From assembly GCA_960531495.1 (NCBI GenBank), contig OY482853.1, forward strand, positions 3,109,065-3,173,064: DNA of 64,000 nucleotides, in the 5' to 3' direction. The notes beneath the pieces are model-generated. The model had not been told where the DNA came from and made no database searches. It saw only the letters and a program-made list of their open reading frames with translations. The position numbers and the translations under genes were made by a program. This DNA is from Zeus faber (lineage: Eukaryota; Chordata; Actinopteri; Zeiformes; Zeidae). Shown here piece by piece: positions 1 to 12,984 of this stretch (its first letter is position 1; the number at the start of each line of letters is the position of its first letter).

Positions 1-2970
1 GGAGGAGGGCGGGGCCGGTTGTTCTCCGGGGGTCGGAGGCAGCAGGGACGGCAGCGCTGGGTTGGACCCTTCAACCAGAGGAGGATGCAGCAGATTCACA
101 CAACCTAGAAATGTGTATTTATTCTGCTGTTTCTGTGATCAAGTGTTTTCTGCTTATTTTTTTTGTTATCAGTTTTTTGTGTTTCGATTATTAAATTACG
201 TAAAACCTGCAATGGATATATTCTTGTACATTTGATAAAATATATTAATCGCTTCATAATATATATTATAAATAAATTAACAGATTTCTCAACTTCACAA
301 ATCTAATGCTTGACACGTCAGTTTGACTGGAGCCACACGTAGAGACTCCAAGACTCCACTGTGAAGTAAAATATAAAGTCTATTCCTGGACGTGATATTT
401 GTTTCTGCTCTACATATGTGAGGTTTTATTTGTTGCAGGGAAAAATGTATTAGTTACTCGGTAACTCGGTTATCCGATTTAGGACCGCGATCAGCCATTT
501 TTCATATGTGCTTGATACAAACCAGGCTTGTTAATTCAATATTTTCACGAGATACATCTTTTGAATGGAGCTCTTTGGGAATCTAGGCTCCGGTTCACGC
601 TCCGCGCTTGGAAAACAGAGCTGAGGCGTAAAAAGACGCTGAGGGGTTTGGGAGCCTGGCGGCGGGACGCTTCTGCTCGGTGTGACCTTCCACACTGACT
701 AACACGGCAGCGTTTCTGCAGCGTTGCCGTGACGCTTTCACAACGCTGACGTGTCGTTTCTGGTGTGGCACGAATGAATGGAGAGGCAACATGGATAGAT
801 AGATAAGGATCGATAAGAAATGAGGAATTAATACCGACTGCCCGAGATGAAACTGCAGACGACGGAATGTGAGTATTTAAAAAAAAAATCTGTTTTAATT
901 GTTGATGTATTTATTTGATCAATTTTATTTTCTGACATTTACAAGGAACAGAAAATGCCTCAGGAGGGTGGCTCCTCCCGTTTAAACCGTCAGGAACACG
1001 ACGGATTTAGAGTCATGTTAGAATGGCTAGAATGCATGATCTGAGTTGTATTTTCAGAAAAAAACCCCAGAGAAACCTCAGAGACCGATGTGAACTTGTT
1101 GAGAAGGACCACAACAGATCAGCTTTAAAGAAAAATAAAGTTTGCAACCACAATAGGAGGTACAGTTTGGTTCAAAACAATGCACAAAATCACAAAACTG
1201 CTAATTAATGTTGCACTGCAAAATCATTTTGAACAATTAATTTTATCAGATTCGACAAAGACAAAGGGCGTGAAGAGGCTGAACGTATTTTTCCTCGTGT
1301 TGGGATTTTAAACAGGCTTCGGTTGCCATGTGTTCAACGAAGGCCCGTGCACATCCCTCCTCCCCGGGTGCCAGGGAGCTGCACCCATGCCCTCACACGT
1401 CCGGTGAGCCGCCCTGTGCTGACGTTTATAATTCCAATGACTCTGTTACGTCCTCTCATTTGATGTACTTATTTTCTTTATTTATGATTTTTGTTAGAGT
1501 ATTATAATCATCCAGTTTATTTGTTATACTCTCTGGTTTCTTCGTTTCCTCATCATTACTTCCTCTGAGGTCCACATCCCGGCTGGAGACGGTGCTCTGG
1601 TGGACGGGGGCACCTGAACGCCTCACGCTCTCCCGGTGTTTCCAGTTGGGACGCCACCAAGTGGGATCCGAGGAGGGGGGGAAGCAGAGGGTTGATCTTT
1701 CTTTGTTCCATTATTTTAGTTTTCCCCATGTGGCAATATTCAGATTAGCCCCAGTCTGTTTTTGTATAGTTGCTGTATATGACTAATTCAGTAACTTATG
1801 TGGAATAGCCGAACTTGACCATCGCTTGCCGTCTCGTAGCACCCCTGAGTGTATCACTGGATGCGTTGGGCCGGGTATCTTAAAGGCTGCTTTTCCCATT
1901 GAGCTGGGGGCTGCTTTTGGGCTGACTGCCCTGCTGCTTGTCTCAGTCAAAGAAAAAAAAACAACAAAAAAAGAGGATTTGAATCCATTTCTGGACTGTT
2001 CCACGCGTAACTGCTGGCTCAGATGAGAAAAGTTGGACTTTTCACATCGACACCCAAAAGTCTGCATTACGGCAAAGGAAGCGGAAACAGAGAAGCTGTT
2101 CTATTCTTGCGTTGCCAGATAATTGAAATTGTATTAATGTATAATATATATAACTGACAGTGTATTTTGGTGAACTATAGTATTTATAAGCATGTGCTTT
2201 AACTTCTGCAAAGTTGCATGTATTTGCTCAGCGTGTGAGGGTTTTGAAGGAGCTTTAATTGGAACGCTTCAAATGAAGGCTCGGTCACCTCAGTGCTGTT
2301 GTGGCTGCAGATCCGGACGCTCCGTGCACGTCCCTCCTCCCCGTGGAGCCAATAACGCCGCTCTGTGAAACTGTACCGCGTGGAAGACGGAGGACATGCA
2401 GCCTCCGCGCAAACCCACTTATCATTCCGAGCAGAACTTTTTTTTTTTTTTTTTTAAAGCCAATTACCACGAGAGGGGGCTGCTACAGAATCAATCCCAA
2501 GTGTCCTGAAGGTCAGTTCCGCTCCTTGTCGTTCCGCTGGATTTCTGAGGAGCGGAATTCCACTCGTGTCCCTCGAAAAAGCGGCGAGAATTGATTTGGT
2601 GTTTGGGGGTTGGGCAGGACGGCCACGATGTGCTGACACCGTGTACTGCTTTGCATTTGGGCGCTGGCGGGATGCCGTGTCACGGGGGTCCGGGCTCAAC
2701 CTCTGGCTCGGCGCTCAGCCCCTCTAATGCGGCTGAAGCCACCGGCGACCTTCCACCTTTCAGCCTCCGTGTTTTTCAAGTGGACAAATGCCGATCGGAA
2801 GCTTGATTTTCCCCTGATTTTTCTTTTCTTTGTGGCTCATTGTCTCCGGGGCTGGAGAGTCAGTCACTGTTTCACTTTCGTTATACGTAATAAGACTTAA
2901 TTATACTTCATTATACGTAAAAATAAATACATTTGTACAAAAATTTGGGCTCTCTCCAGTCCCATGCTCA
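1..2970. other. Intergenic stretch, no gene recognised
   Basis: No open frame here resembles a known protein, and the short ones lack exon-like borders. The first 60 bases are GC-rich. Bases about 57-80 weakly resemble the tail of the unclassified repeat at 26.45-26.9 kb (a shared GGGTTGGACCC-type string). A poly-T run sits near 2440. The terminal exon of a neighbouring gene at the left edge cannot be excluded, but nothing positively supports one. Confidence 0.5.
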
Positions 2971-3132
2971 CATACACACACACAGTATATTCACATACAT
3001 ACACACAGTTTATACACATACATACATACATACATCCATACATATGTACAGTATATACATGCATACAGTATATATATATACATACAGTATATACACATAG
3101 ATAGATAGATAGATAGATAGATGGATGGATAT
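2971..3132. repeat. Compound CA / CATA / TA / GATA microsatellite
   Basis: Runs of CA, then CATA, TA and GATA units follow one another without a break and end in ATGG units. Open frames on both strands here are translations of the repeat. Confidence 0.95.
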
Positions 3133-3345
3133 ATTTCCTCCCAGCTCTCAGTGTAACGCTCCACCTAAAGCCCTCCACCCAGCACCCGTCAGCGCCGTTT
3201 GGGAAATAAAACCCTCCCTCCGCCCGGAACAGCGTCCAGCGTCACGGGAGCAGCTGCTGATGAAAGGCAGCGTGGTAAACATGGATCAGTCCCTCTCTCT
3301 GGGTCCCTGTCAGATATCACAAAGAACTTCATCTGACATCTCAGC

Positions 3346-3506
3346 ATTTTTTATTCATTTTTTATTCATTTTTTTATCCATTTTTTTCCATTCATTTTTA
3401 TTCATTTTTATTCATTTTTTATCAGTTTTTTTCATTCATTTTTATTCATTTTTAATTCCTTTTTTAAATTTGTTTTAATTCGTTTTTTATTCATTTTTTA
3501 TTCATC
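3346..3506. repeat. Degenerate ATTCATTTTT tandem repeat
   Basis: About 160 bases of units close to ATTCATTTTT, varying in T-run length. The + strand is T-rich throughout. The next 660 bases (to 4173) hold nothing I recognise. Confidence 0.85.
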
Positions 3507-4173
3507 GTTCTTGTTCGTTTTCACAGGGACAAGGAGTTATTTAAAAGGAAAGCGGTGATAGAATTATTAGGAGGAGTCTAGGTGTTAATGTGCAGCCAGC
3601 CGGTGGTTATCTCACAACAACCTCAGACAGGGTGGTGGACTGCGGCATCGCTGTGACAACCCCCCGGTGCTGCACATCCACCTGCTCCTCCCACGGCTCC
3701 ATTTGAAATTGTTTATATTTATTAGTATTTAAGAGCTTCCACTGAGAGAGGGTCCACAGCGAGGCCGCCAGCTGTTCACCTCGCTGGCGGACCAATGGGC
3801 CTGGTCAAGCCGCGGCTGCAGACGGCAGCTTGACCACGCCCCTCGGTCCGGCCACGACCTCCGAGAGACCTTTGCCCGACACGTGAGCAACGTGTGCACT
3901 GTGACGAAAGTTCAACTGCACCTTCACGTCCCTGGTGAATTTGGTGGATTTGGTATCGATCAAGTCTTCTGTTGCATTTTCTCTGCGGCGCCACGAGCTA
4001 GTGTTAGCATTAGCATGCAGGCGGGGTGGGACCAGGAGAAGCGGTTGCCGTAGCAACGGTCATTATTAACAGACTTTCGTCGGTTGTTCTTGAGAAATTA
4101 TTGACCGCTGGTTGCCGCTATCGACCAGTCAGAATCAAGTATTTCACAGAGCCATGTGATGAGATCAAATAAT

Positions 4174-4372
<199 letters not shown>

Positions 4373-4568
4373 AGTCAGAACCTTTTATTATTTTGTTTTC
4401 TCCCCAATGGAGCGATGAGTCATCTCCTGCATGACATCACTGCAGCTGCTCTGACACATTAGGGCCAAATTAATATCGGCTCCGGCCTCAACTTCTTCTT
4501 CCACAGCAGCATCTTTCTCACGGCTCCTGGATCGACCTGGAGGCTCCGTGGGCCCCAGGGCTGCAGCT

Positions 4569-4800
4569 CAGAACCAGAACCAGAACCAGAACTAGAACTA
4601 GAACTAGAACCAGAATTGGAATCAGAACCAGACCAGAACCAGAACTAGAACCACAACCACTACTAGAACCATAACTAGAACCATAACTAGAACCAGAACC
4701 AGAACCAGAACTAGAACCAGAACCAGAACTAGAACCAGAACCAGAACCAGAACCAGAACTAGAACCAGAACTACAACCACAACCACAACCAGAACCAGAA
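4569..4800. repeat. Hexanucleotide CCAGAA/CTAGAA repeat
   Basis: About 230 bases built from AGAACC units with CCAGAA, CTAGAA and CCACAA variants. Variants are interleaved, as expected of an ageing minisatellite. The flanks to 5297 show nothing recognisable. Confidence 0.95.
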
Positions 4801-5297
4801 CGGCTTTAATCCACCAGGTGCATTTACATGTACGAGGATTTAGTCAGAGTGAGGACTCCTGGTTTCTACAGATGATTAGAATTAAAAAGAAAAAGCTTAA
4901 AAATCTGACATTTCTTTAATAATAATAAAAAACAACGAATTAATTGAAAAATCAAATAAAAATGACAATAAAAACAAACTAACACAGAAGTGAAAAAGTC
5001 AAATACGGAAATAAAAAAATATATACAGCAGATACAAATGCCGTTCTATAAAAAATACATTTCCTACATTTTGAATGGTGGCGCTGAGTCTCGTCAGTAA
5101 ATGAAGGGTTGACGCGGTGAGGGCGCTGCACAGGAGGAGGGACAGTGTGTTGAGCTGCTTCTTCCTCCTCGTTGAGAAGGAAAATGCCAGAATGAAAAAG
5201 GTCATTTGAGCCTGACATTCCATTAAAAAGGCAGAACTTTTAATTTGAAACTCAGCTTTTGTTGTGTAATGCTACAGCAGCTTCAACCTTAACAAAA

Positions 5298-5469
5298 TGT
5301 GTTGTTGTGTTGATGTAGTTTTATCGTGTTGTGTTAGTGTTATGTTGTCGTGTCTTATAGTTGTTGTTGTTGTTGTGCTGTTGTAGTAGTGTTCAAATGT
5401 TGTAGTAGTGCTGTTGTTATAGTGTTGTAGTAGTGCTATTGTTGTAATGTTGTTGTCGTGCTGTATAGT
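5298..5469. repeat. Degenerate TTG/TAG repeat, left part
   Basis: Imperfect trinucleotide-like array of GTTGT and GTAGT units. It continues on the far side of the SINE at 5470-5913, so the SINE inserted into a pre-existing array. Confidence 0.85.
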
Positions 5470-5913
5470 TTAAAGAAGAAGAAAGAAGAAACAGTCTTTA
5501 ATCATCACACGACACTCCACAACACATGCTTGCACACACACACACATGCACATGCTTGATGGTGGCCGGTGAAATGGTTCCTCTGCATTTGACCATCCTG
5601 GCTTGTCCTTCCTCTGGGGGCACAGCCAGGAGCAGTGGGCAGCGTACGTGGACGCGCCCGGGGACCAGGTGATAAGTGTCCATCGCTGGTCAGACGATGA
5701 TGGGTGCATGTTTTTGGTGGGGGTCCTTACTGACGTGAGGTGGAGGAAACCCCATGTGAACACGGGGAGAACATGCAAACTCCACACAGAAAGGCTCCTG
5801 TTTTTTTGGAAGATAACCCGCCGGAGCACGGTGCCAACAGCGCCCCAGGCGGGAATCGAACCCAGGACCTTCTTGCTGTGAGGCAGCAGTGCAATGCACT
5901 GCACCACCGTGCC
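5470..5913 (-). mobile_element. tRNA-like SINE, antisense copy
   Basis: Read on the minus strand, this 444-base element starts with a tRNA-like head. A perfect RNA polymerase III B-box (GGTTCGATTCC) lies at about 5851-5863, and an A-box-like GTGCAGTGCA lies upstream of it. It ends in an AATAAA-like/TTAAAGACT segment followed by a (TTC)n tail. The body is nearly the same as 22736-23183, including a TG microsatellite at the matching place, so the two are one family. Short frames inside it are not genes. Target-site duplications are ambiguous because both flanks are simple repeat. The family name is not certain; the composite structure fits teleost SINEs. Confidence 0.85.
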
Positions 5914-7013
5914 ACAAGTGTAGTGCTGTAGTGCAGTAGTGCTGTTCTTGTAGTTTTGTTGCAGTGTTATAGTCATATAGAAGTGTTGTTGTTGTAGAGT
6001 TGTAGTGTCATAGTGCTGTAGTATTGTTGTTGTGTTGTTGTATCAGTGCTGTTCTTGTAGTGTTGTTGTAATGTTATGTTGTTGTAGTAGTGTTGTAGTG
6101 TTACAGTTTATTATTGTAGTAGTGCTGTTGTAGTGTTGTTGAAGTGTCATAGTGATATATAAGCGTTGTTGTTGTAGAGTTGTTGTACAATGCTGTAATA
6201 TTGTTGTTGTGTTGTAGTAGTGTTTTTGTTGTTGCATTGATGGAATGCTGCTATTATTATGTTTATGTTATAGTGTTGTAGTGTTGTAGTAGTGTTGTTG
6301 TTACAGTGTCATAGTAGTGTTTTAGTGTTATAGTGCTGTAGTTGTGTTGTGGTAGTGTTATAGTGCTGTATTAGTCTTATGTTGGGTTGTTGCTGTTGTT
6401 GTAGTGCTATAATGTTGTTGTTATAGTGTGGTAGTAGTGTTGTTGTAGTAGTGTTGTAGTGTTATAGTGTTGTAGTAGTGTTATAGTGTTGTTGTTATAG
6501 TGTTATAGTAGTGTTGTTTTAATGTCATAGTGCTGTAGTTGTGTTGTTGTTGTCCCTGTTTTGTTGTAGTGTTATAGTGTTGTATTAGTCTTATGTTGTG
6601 TTGTTGTTGTGAGTGTGGTATTGTTGTAGTTATTGTTGTTGTAGTGTAATCGTGTTGTTGTAGTGTTATAGTGCCTTAGTAGTGTTGTTGTCATCGTTGT
6701 GTTGTTGTAGTGCTATAGTGTTGTTATATAGTTGTAGTACTGTTGTTGTAGTAGTGTTGTAGTGTTATAGTGTTGTAGTAGTGTTATAGTGTAGTAGTAG
6801 GGTTGTTGTTGTTATATATAGTGTTGTTGTTGTAGTAGTCTCATGTTCTGTTGTTGTGCTATTGTTGCAGCGTTGTTGGTGTTGTAGTGCCGTTGTAGTG
6901 TTATAGTGTTGTAGTCTTATGTTGTGCTGTTGTTGTATTGTTGTGTTGCTATTATTGTTGTGTGGTTTCTAATGTGTTAATGTGATGCGTTGTAGTGTTG
7001 TTGTGTAGAAGTT
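5914..7013. repeat. Degenerate TTGTAG / TTATAGTG minisatellite, right part
   Basis: About 1.1 kb of loosely repeated GTTGTAGT and GTTATAGTG words on the + strand, with very few C residues. The strand bias is strong: T and G dominate. No open frame of interest. Confidence 0.9.
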
Positions 7014-7187
7014 ATGTTGTGTAGTACAGTAGTAGTAATCTGTGCAGAACTCCTCCTCAGTCGGGTGGAGTCTCTTCCCCCCAACCATCTGCTCCCTGTA
7101 GCTCCACCCGAGATCCATCCTCCGTCACTCTCGCTCTTCTCTTTGTATCTTTCTTTTTTTCCATCTGTACATTCTTGCTTTTATCTA

Positions 7188-7225
7188 TTCTCCCTTTCTC
7201 CCTTTCTTTCTCCCTTTCTTTCTCC

Positions 7226-7271
<46 letters not shown>

Positions 7272-7273
7272 CC

Positions 7274-7315
<42 letters not shown>

Positions 7316-7365
7316 CCCTTTCTTTCTTTCTTTCTCCCTTTCTTTCTTTCTTTCTTTCTTTCTCC

Positions 7366-7419
<54 letters not shown>

Positions 7420-7421
7420 CC

Positions 7422-7459
<38 letters not shown>

Positions 7460-7489
7460 CCCTTTCTTTCTTTCTTTCTTTCTTTCTCC

Positions 7490-7523
<34 letters not shown>

Positions 7524-7525
7524 CC

Positions 7526-7559
<34 letters not shown>

Positions 7560-7605
7560 CCCTTTCTTTCTTTCTTTCTCCCTTTCTTTCTCCCTTTCTT
7601 TCTCC

Positions 7606-7651
<46 letters not shown>

Positions 7652-7685
7652 CCCTTTCTTTCTTTCTTTCTTTCTTTCTTTCTCC

Positions 7686-7735
<50 letters not shown>

Positions 7736-7757
7736 CCCTTTCTTTCTTTCTTTCTCC

Positions 7758-7803
<46 letters not shown>

Positions 7804-7805
7804 CC

Positions 7806-7847
<42 letters not shown>

Positions 7848-7849
7848 CC

Positions 7850-7883
<34 letters not shown>

Positions 7884-7885
7884 CC

Positions 7886-7919
<34 letters not shown>

Positions 7920-7921
7920 CC

Positions 7922-7955
<34 letters not shown>

Positions 7956-7977
7956 CCCTTTCTCCCTTTCTTTCTCC

Positions 7978-8019
<42 letters not shown>

Positions 8020-8021
8020 CC

Positions 8022-8059
<38 letters not shown>

Positions 8060-8153
8060 CCCTTTCTTTCTCCCTTTCTTTCTTTCTTTCTTTCTTTCTC
8101 CCTTTCTTTCTTTCTTTCTCCCTTTCTTTCTCCCTTTCTTTCTTTCTTTCTCC

Positions 8154-8199
<46 letters not shown>
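7188..8199. repeat. 1,012-base pure pyrimidine TTTC/CCCTTTC tract
   Basis: Every base on the + strand from 7188 to 8199 is C or T. The pattern is TTTC tetranucleotides punctuated by CCCTTTC. Long apparent proteins (Phe-Leu-Ser on +, Lys-Glu-Arg on -) read through it in several frames at once, which shows that they are repeat translations. Confidence 0.99.
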
Positions 8200-8225
8200 G
8201 TCTTTTGTTCCTCTCTTCTCTTCAA

Positions 8226-8499
8226 TACACGCACACACACCGTGCAATACACACACAAGCACACACTAAACAATCACGTCGTTACACACACCATACACTC
8301 TCCAACACACACACACACACACACAAGCATACGTACACACACACACACTCCAACAGACTGCAATACACACACAAGCACACACTAAACACTCACGTCGTTA
8401 CACACACCCTACACTCTCCAACACACACACACACACACACAAGCATACGTACACACACACACACTCCAACAGACTGCAATACACACACACACACACACA

Positions 8500-8544
<45 letters not shown>

Positions 8545-8596
8545 ACACACACACACAAGCATACGTACACACACACACACACTCCAACACACTGCA

Positions 8597-8646
<50 letters not shown>

Positions 8647-8700
8647 GCATACGTACACACACACACTCCAACACACTGCAATAAACACACACACACACAC
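8226..8700. repeat. CA microsatellite with higher-order repeat
   Basis: CA runs are interrupted by a recurring cassette containing AAGCATACGT, then CTCCAACA(G/C)ACTGCAATA. A second cassette contains ACTCACGTCGTTACACACACC. The cassettes recur about every 100-130 bases, so this is a higher-order array rather than a plain CA run. Confidence 0.95.
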
Positions 8701-8897
8701 GCGGGTTAATCAATGTACGATGCAGTGAAAAAACAGGAATTCCCTAAATATCAGCTGTGTTGTTTGCGTTCGTTTCAGATTTGTAATATTTTCCTTCATA
8801 TGAGTTTAACGGCTGCTCCACCGCGTCGCCTCCGCTCTAGAATATTCACACATTTATATTCTCATATATTTTGATTTATTAATATCTGAAGACAACC

Positions 8898-9172
8898 ACC
8901 CTCATGCGCCCCCCCCAGTGCGTGCTCCATCCCCCTCATGAGCACTCCATCCCCCTTGTGCGTGCTCCACCCTCCTCATGTCAGCTCCATCCCCCTCAAG
9001 TGCTCCACCCTCTCATGCGTGCGCCACCCCTGTCGTGCGTTCTCAACTCCTAGTGCACGCTGCATTCCCCTAGTGCACACTCCAACGCCCTGGTATGGGC
9101 TCCATCCCCCTCGTGTGTGCCCCACCCTGCGCGCTCCATCGCCCTCGTGCATGCTGCTTCGCCCTCCCGCGC
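8898..9172. repeat. Degenerate ~20-base minisatellite (CTCCATCCCCCTCGTGCGTG-like)
   Basis: A C-rich unit near GTGC(A/G)TGCTCCATCCCCCT repeats about a dozen times with heavy divergence. The 92-residue + strand frame over it is Pro/Ser/Cys-rich repeat translation. Confidence 0.8.
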
Positions 9173-12095
9173 GCACCAGGACGTCATGTGAAGCCTCAGA
9201 AAGACGAAGACGCTGAGGACCAGGACCAAACATCAGATCCACCACCAGAAGCTTGGGAACACGATCACGGTGTTTGCAGAGTTGTATTTTTAATAAACAC
9301 ACGGGGTTACCCCCAAGTACTTAATTGAAAAAAAAATTTAAAAATAACTTTTCAAAGTTGTGTTTTTGAGGAAAAAAGTAGAATTTCCTCCCTGCATTAT
9401 GCATAAGCGATGTTTAATTCATACAAAGATGAAAATCTCATCACGGAAACATGATGACTGAGGTACATGCAATTATAAGTTTTGCTCACATCAAAGTAAA
9501 ATAAACTGATATAAATATGTGATAGAACTAAGAAGAAGCTAAACGCTGCAGCAGCATAACGATGTTTTGGGCAGAACTTCGCCACCGACACTTTCTACTT
9601 TAATTCTAACAGTTTACTGCTTTAACTTCGCTCAGAAAAACGGAAAATAACCAAAAGCCAGCCAGTGAACCAGTTCTGTTTTGCTTCTGGGTAACATCTT
9701 CCCAAACCACCGTCTGATACTGGAGCTGTTTGCTTGAGACAGAAAGTCTTTTATCTGGGGATTTTGTTGCAGTAAACCGTGAAAACAGTAAAACACTACT
9801 AACACTCCTATAATAAAAACATTTATTTACAGTAAAGACTATAAGAAACAATAAAATCAGTGAGAAAGGAAAAAAGTGGTTGGGTCAGAACAGAGCAAAT
9901 AAGACAATAAGACTAATTAAATAAAATAATACATTAAAAATGCAAAACTGCAAAATGCTGCAACTAATGTGCATTTTAGGAATGAAGCGTTAGTTGATAT
10001 TTCATTCATGAGGTTCTCAGCGGCTGCAGGAACATCTCAAACCATCTCAGAACTATTTAATGATCGAGACCTTTTCTTTAAATTCCCTTTGAGCGTTGTG
10101 CTTCCCGGGTAATTACATTAAAACAAATGAAGGTGAGGAAAAGGTTTTATGGCGCATGGAATTATAACAGGAGAGATTTTATATTTCCACTTGTACATGT
10201 CACCTTGAATGGAACATCTTAACATTTTCCCTTTTAAAAATGTGGTGGATAAGTTAAACCGCTAATGATTTCCTTGGAACAAAGTGTATAAAACTATCAA
10301 ACTGTTACACAGGTTTTACTCCTCAAATGATGAATACTTTATATTTCTCACAATGCAGCAAAGGAAATTACAGTAATTAATTTAATTTCATACAGATTTC
10401 CATTCAGGAACTCGGAACAGAAATGTGCTCTTCAAAAAGCCAATTTTTTTTTATTGAACATGTACTGTCCTTCAGACATTAAATCCACTGTGCACGGTCC
10501 AAAGTCTTCACGTGTCACACGTCACGGGCGTCACGGCGACATCTGTTTCTGGAGGTGAATTTGACTTTTTTAGCTGGCGGCTAATTCACCTCCACAGTGT
10601 ATTAGTGTGGCGTGGCCCGCCACCTGCTGCTGCTCAGACCGGGCGGCTAAATTTAGACCGGTCCCCCGCTCCCGGACACGCAAAAACACGGTGCAACACA
10701 AACGCCTCTGACGGCGTTCCGGTCACAAAGCTCCGGGATTTTTAAGGAACAACCGTAATTCAAAACAGTGTGAATGATGAGATTTTCCAACTTGTCGTTT
10801 CCGTACAGTTGGAGGGTGTTTGTTTTTTTTGACATTACGGCACCAACAACACGTGCCTCACAGATAACAAGAATTTCCCCCGGGAAACACCTCTCAGCAG
10901 CACGGCTCAATGAAAACGTTGACTCTTCCTATGTGATTTGTGCGCTGCTCTGATGTCTTTAATTTTGCTGATAAATATTCCAAAACCATCCCAACAAAAC
11001 CTGTGATTGAGTTTGCTGGAATAAAGCGGGGCCGCCATTTCTGGCTGTTATTATTGTATTGTATTTGTCTGTTTGTTTGTCTTTTTGTTTGTTTATATCC
11101 AATCGGATTGTGATTGATTTCTCAAAATGAAATGTCAGCACGTGAACTGAGACGAACCCGTCCAATAAAAGCGCCGGTTCATAGATCAAACCCGCTCACC
11201 AATTATCCGGTTGTTGCTGGGAAAATTGGGCAGGAATCCACCTGACAAAAGAGGACGCATTTCTCTGCAAAGGTTAGAGGATCTATCAAAACGCTGTGAT
11301 TCTGTCAACTAGCGGCAGGAGGAAAACAACATGGCTGCTGCATGCAAAGCATCCCATCCCTCAGAGGAATTTGTCAATTACCTGCGTACAGTGTTTCCTG
11401 TCTGCGGGCGTAGGGTTAAATTCATGGTTTCCACAGTAATGAGCTGGAGGTACGACGCCGTCCTTCTGTGAGCTACAGAATGATCAGGCCGGTTTCACAC
11501 AGTTATTCCCATTTTCCATAATTACAAAATCGGTATTGGGGTTTAACCTGGGGTCCCTCCCTCTTCCCCCGGTATCAGGTCCCCCTTGACCAAACCTTTT
11601 ATCACAGAACGTCTCTTTTGACTGTTTCCACTGTGGCTACGGTTGTTGTAAAAAAAATCCTATTGATAATACGGTACGTCAGAGCGGGCAAAGGATTCAT
11701 TTTTCTGTTCGCGATCATGTAATTACCAGCGCATCGGCCACGTTTTATCTCCAACACTGTTACGGCAACGAAAAGAGCTCAGAACACATCACACATTGAT
11801 TCCAAGAAATGTAAAAGCCGGATTAGAACATCTGAGTCCCATCAAACTGTTCCTCAGCTTCATTGAGCAGATGTGGCGCCGCAGCAGCAGGTCATGGAGA
11901 CAGCGAAATCCGATGCCCCCAGATCAATTAGATCTATGAAATCCATTTCTCTTTGCGTGTTTGTTCTTGTTTGCAATAATTACAACCTACGCCCCCAAAC
12001 AGGCGTGATAAACACCCCCTGATTTCAGAGTGTTTGTTCAGATCGCAGGGACCTGCTGCTTGTCGTGCTGTTTGAAAACCAGGGAAATCTACTGG
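9173..12095. other. Intergenic stretch, nothing recognised
   Basis: No recognisable coding exon, RNA gene or mobile-element protein. Frames are short and without exon-like borders. Bases about 11560-11740 weakly resemble 16000-16140 (a shared CAAAGGATTCATTTTTC string), which may be an old interspersed repeat. Confidence 0.5.
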
Positions 12096-12420
12096 GATTA
12101 CAAAGGCTCATCACCATCTGTGGCATCGCTCCAAAATAGGTCTGTGCAGGGGAGAGCCCTGGCGGGGAGGGAAGAGGAGCAAAGTCAGAGCTATTATGGG
12201 ATGTTCTCACCTCATCTGCAGAACAACGCAGGTGCCATTAATTGGGCTGTCAGCACAGACACTCCCACAAACCAGGCAACGTAAAATGGCTCTGAACGCT
12301 CCACGTCAAAACGGTGATTCAGTCTTCCACACACAGAGATATATGTACCCATCAAGAAAACAGGGCGGGACAAAGGTTAACTGCTTAACATATTGAATAT
12401 GTACTTATTTGGGCAAATCA
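12096..12420 (+). repeat. Inverted duplication, arm A flank
   Basis: This 325-base segment matches the reverse complement of 23614-23910 almost base for base. The main difference is an extra segment of about 32 bases (near 12146-12180) in this arm. It ends exactly where a Tc1-like terminal repeat begins, as the other arm does. Two short open frames here recur in the other arm only because of the duplication. Confidence 0.9.
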
Positions 12421-12514
12421 CACTGATCAGCCACAACATTAAAACCACTGACAGGTGAAATGAATAACATTGATCATCTGGTTCCAATGGCACCTGTCAA
12501 GGGGTGGGATATAT
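12421..12514 (+). mobile_element. Tc1/mariner-like element A, 5' part
   Basis: Begins with a terminal repeat containing GATCAGCCACAACATTAAAA, followed by CACCTGTCAAGGGGTGGGATATATTA. The continuation of this element is found only at 14771, so about 2.25 kb was inserted or grew within it. Confidence 0.85.
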
Positions 12515-12984
12515 TATTATTATATGTATAAATACTGTTTTATATTATGATTATTATATATAGTTATATGTGATCCACCGTGTAGTTTAGGGTCATTTGG
12601 CGGCTTTCAAGTTTGCTTTTTTTTGCATCATTTGAAAGTGGAGAGTTAGAGCTTCCCAACAAGGTGTCACTTGTGCAAATTAAGCAAATATTTTTAAAGC
12701 TATGACTTGGGTGTGGCAAACTGTGTTTCTGAGAAAATCACCTTCAAAGTTTTACCCACACCAGGTTCATTCAGCTCCAACAATGCAAATGGGGTTGGAG
12801 GACCAACAAAGCCTCATGGCTACTAAACATACTGCTGAATGGCCAATCACCAACAGCTCAACAACACACTACTAATTTTGTTTTTAAAATAAAAGCTTTT
12901 ATTTACCAGTAAGAATATACATAAAAGTGGAATTATTTTGGAGTTTAAACGTACGGACAACACAACAAAATATAGAGTCTATCA
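12515..12984. other. Insert between Tc1-like halves, unassigned part
   Basis: An AT-rich start (12515-12570) resembles the TA/ATT array on the far side (14676-14770). The remaining ~410 bases show no coding frame. They may be the 3' non-coding part of the Tigger-like element or a separate insertion. I could not find the matching terminal repeat. Confidence 0.45.

Noticed and set aside
1..120. Last exon of an upstream gene
   Set aside because: A GC-rich start and an open frame exist, but there is no homology or splice evidence.
5851..5863. tRNA gene suggested by a perfect B-box
   Set aside because: No cloverleaf with anticodon and acceptor stem; it is the head of a SINE.
7014..8684. 556-residue open frame on + and 401/362-residue frames on -
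   Set aside because: They are translations of the pyrimidine and CA repeats, open in several frames at once, with no codon structure.
8226..8700. CRISPR-like spaced repeats
   Set aside because: The regular spacing comes from a CA higher-order array in animal DNA; spacers are not unique.
8390..8713. Cys-Val-rich frames
   Set aside because: CA/TG microsatellite translated in three frames.
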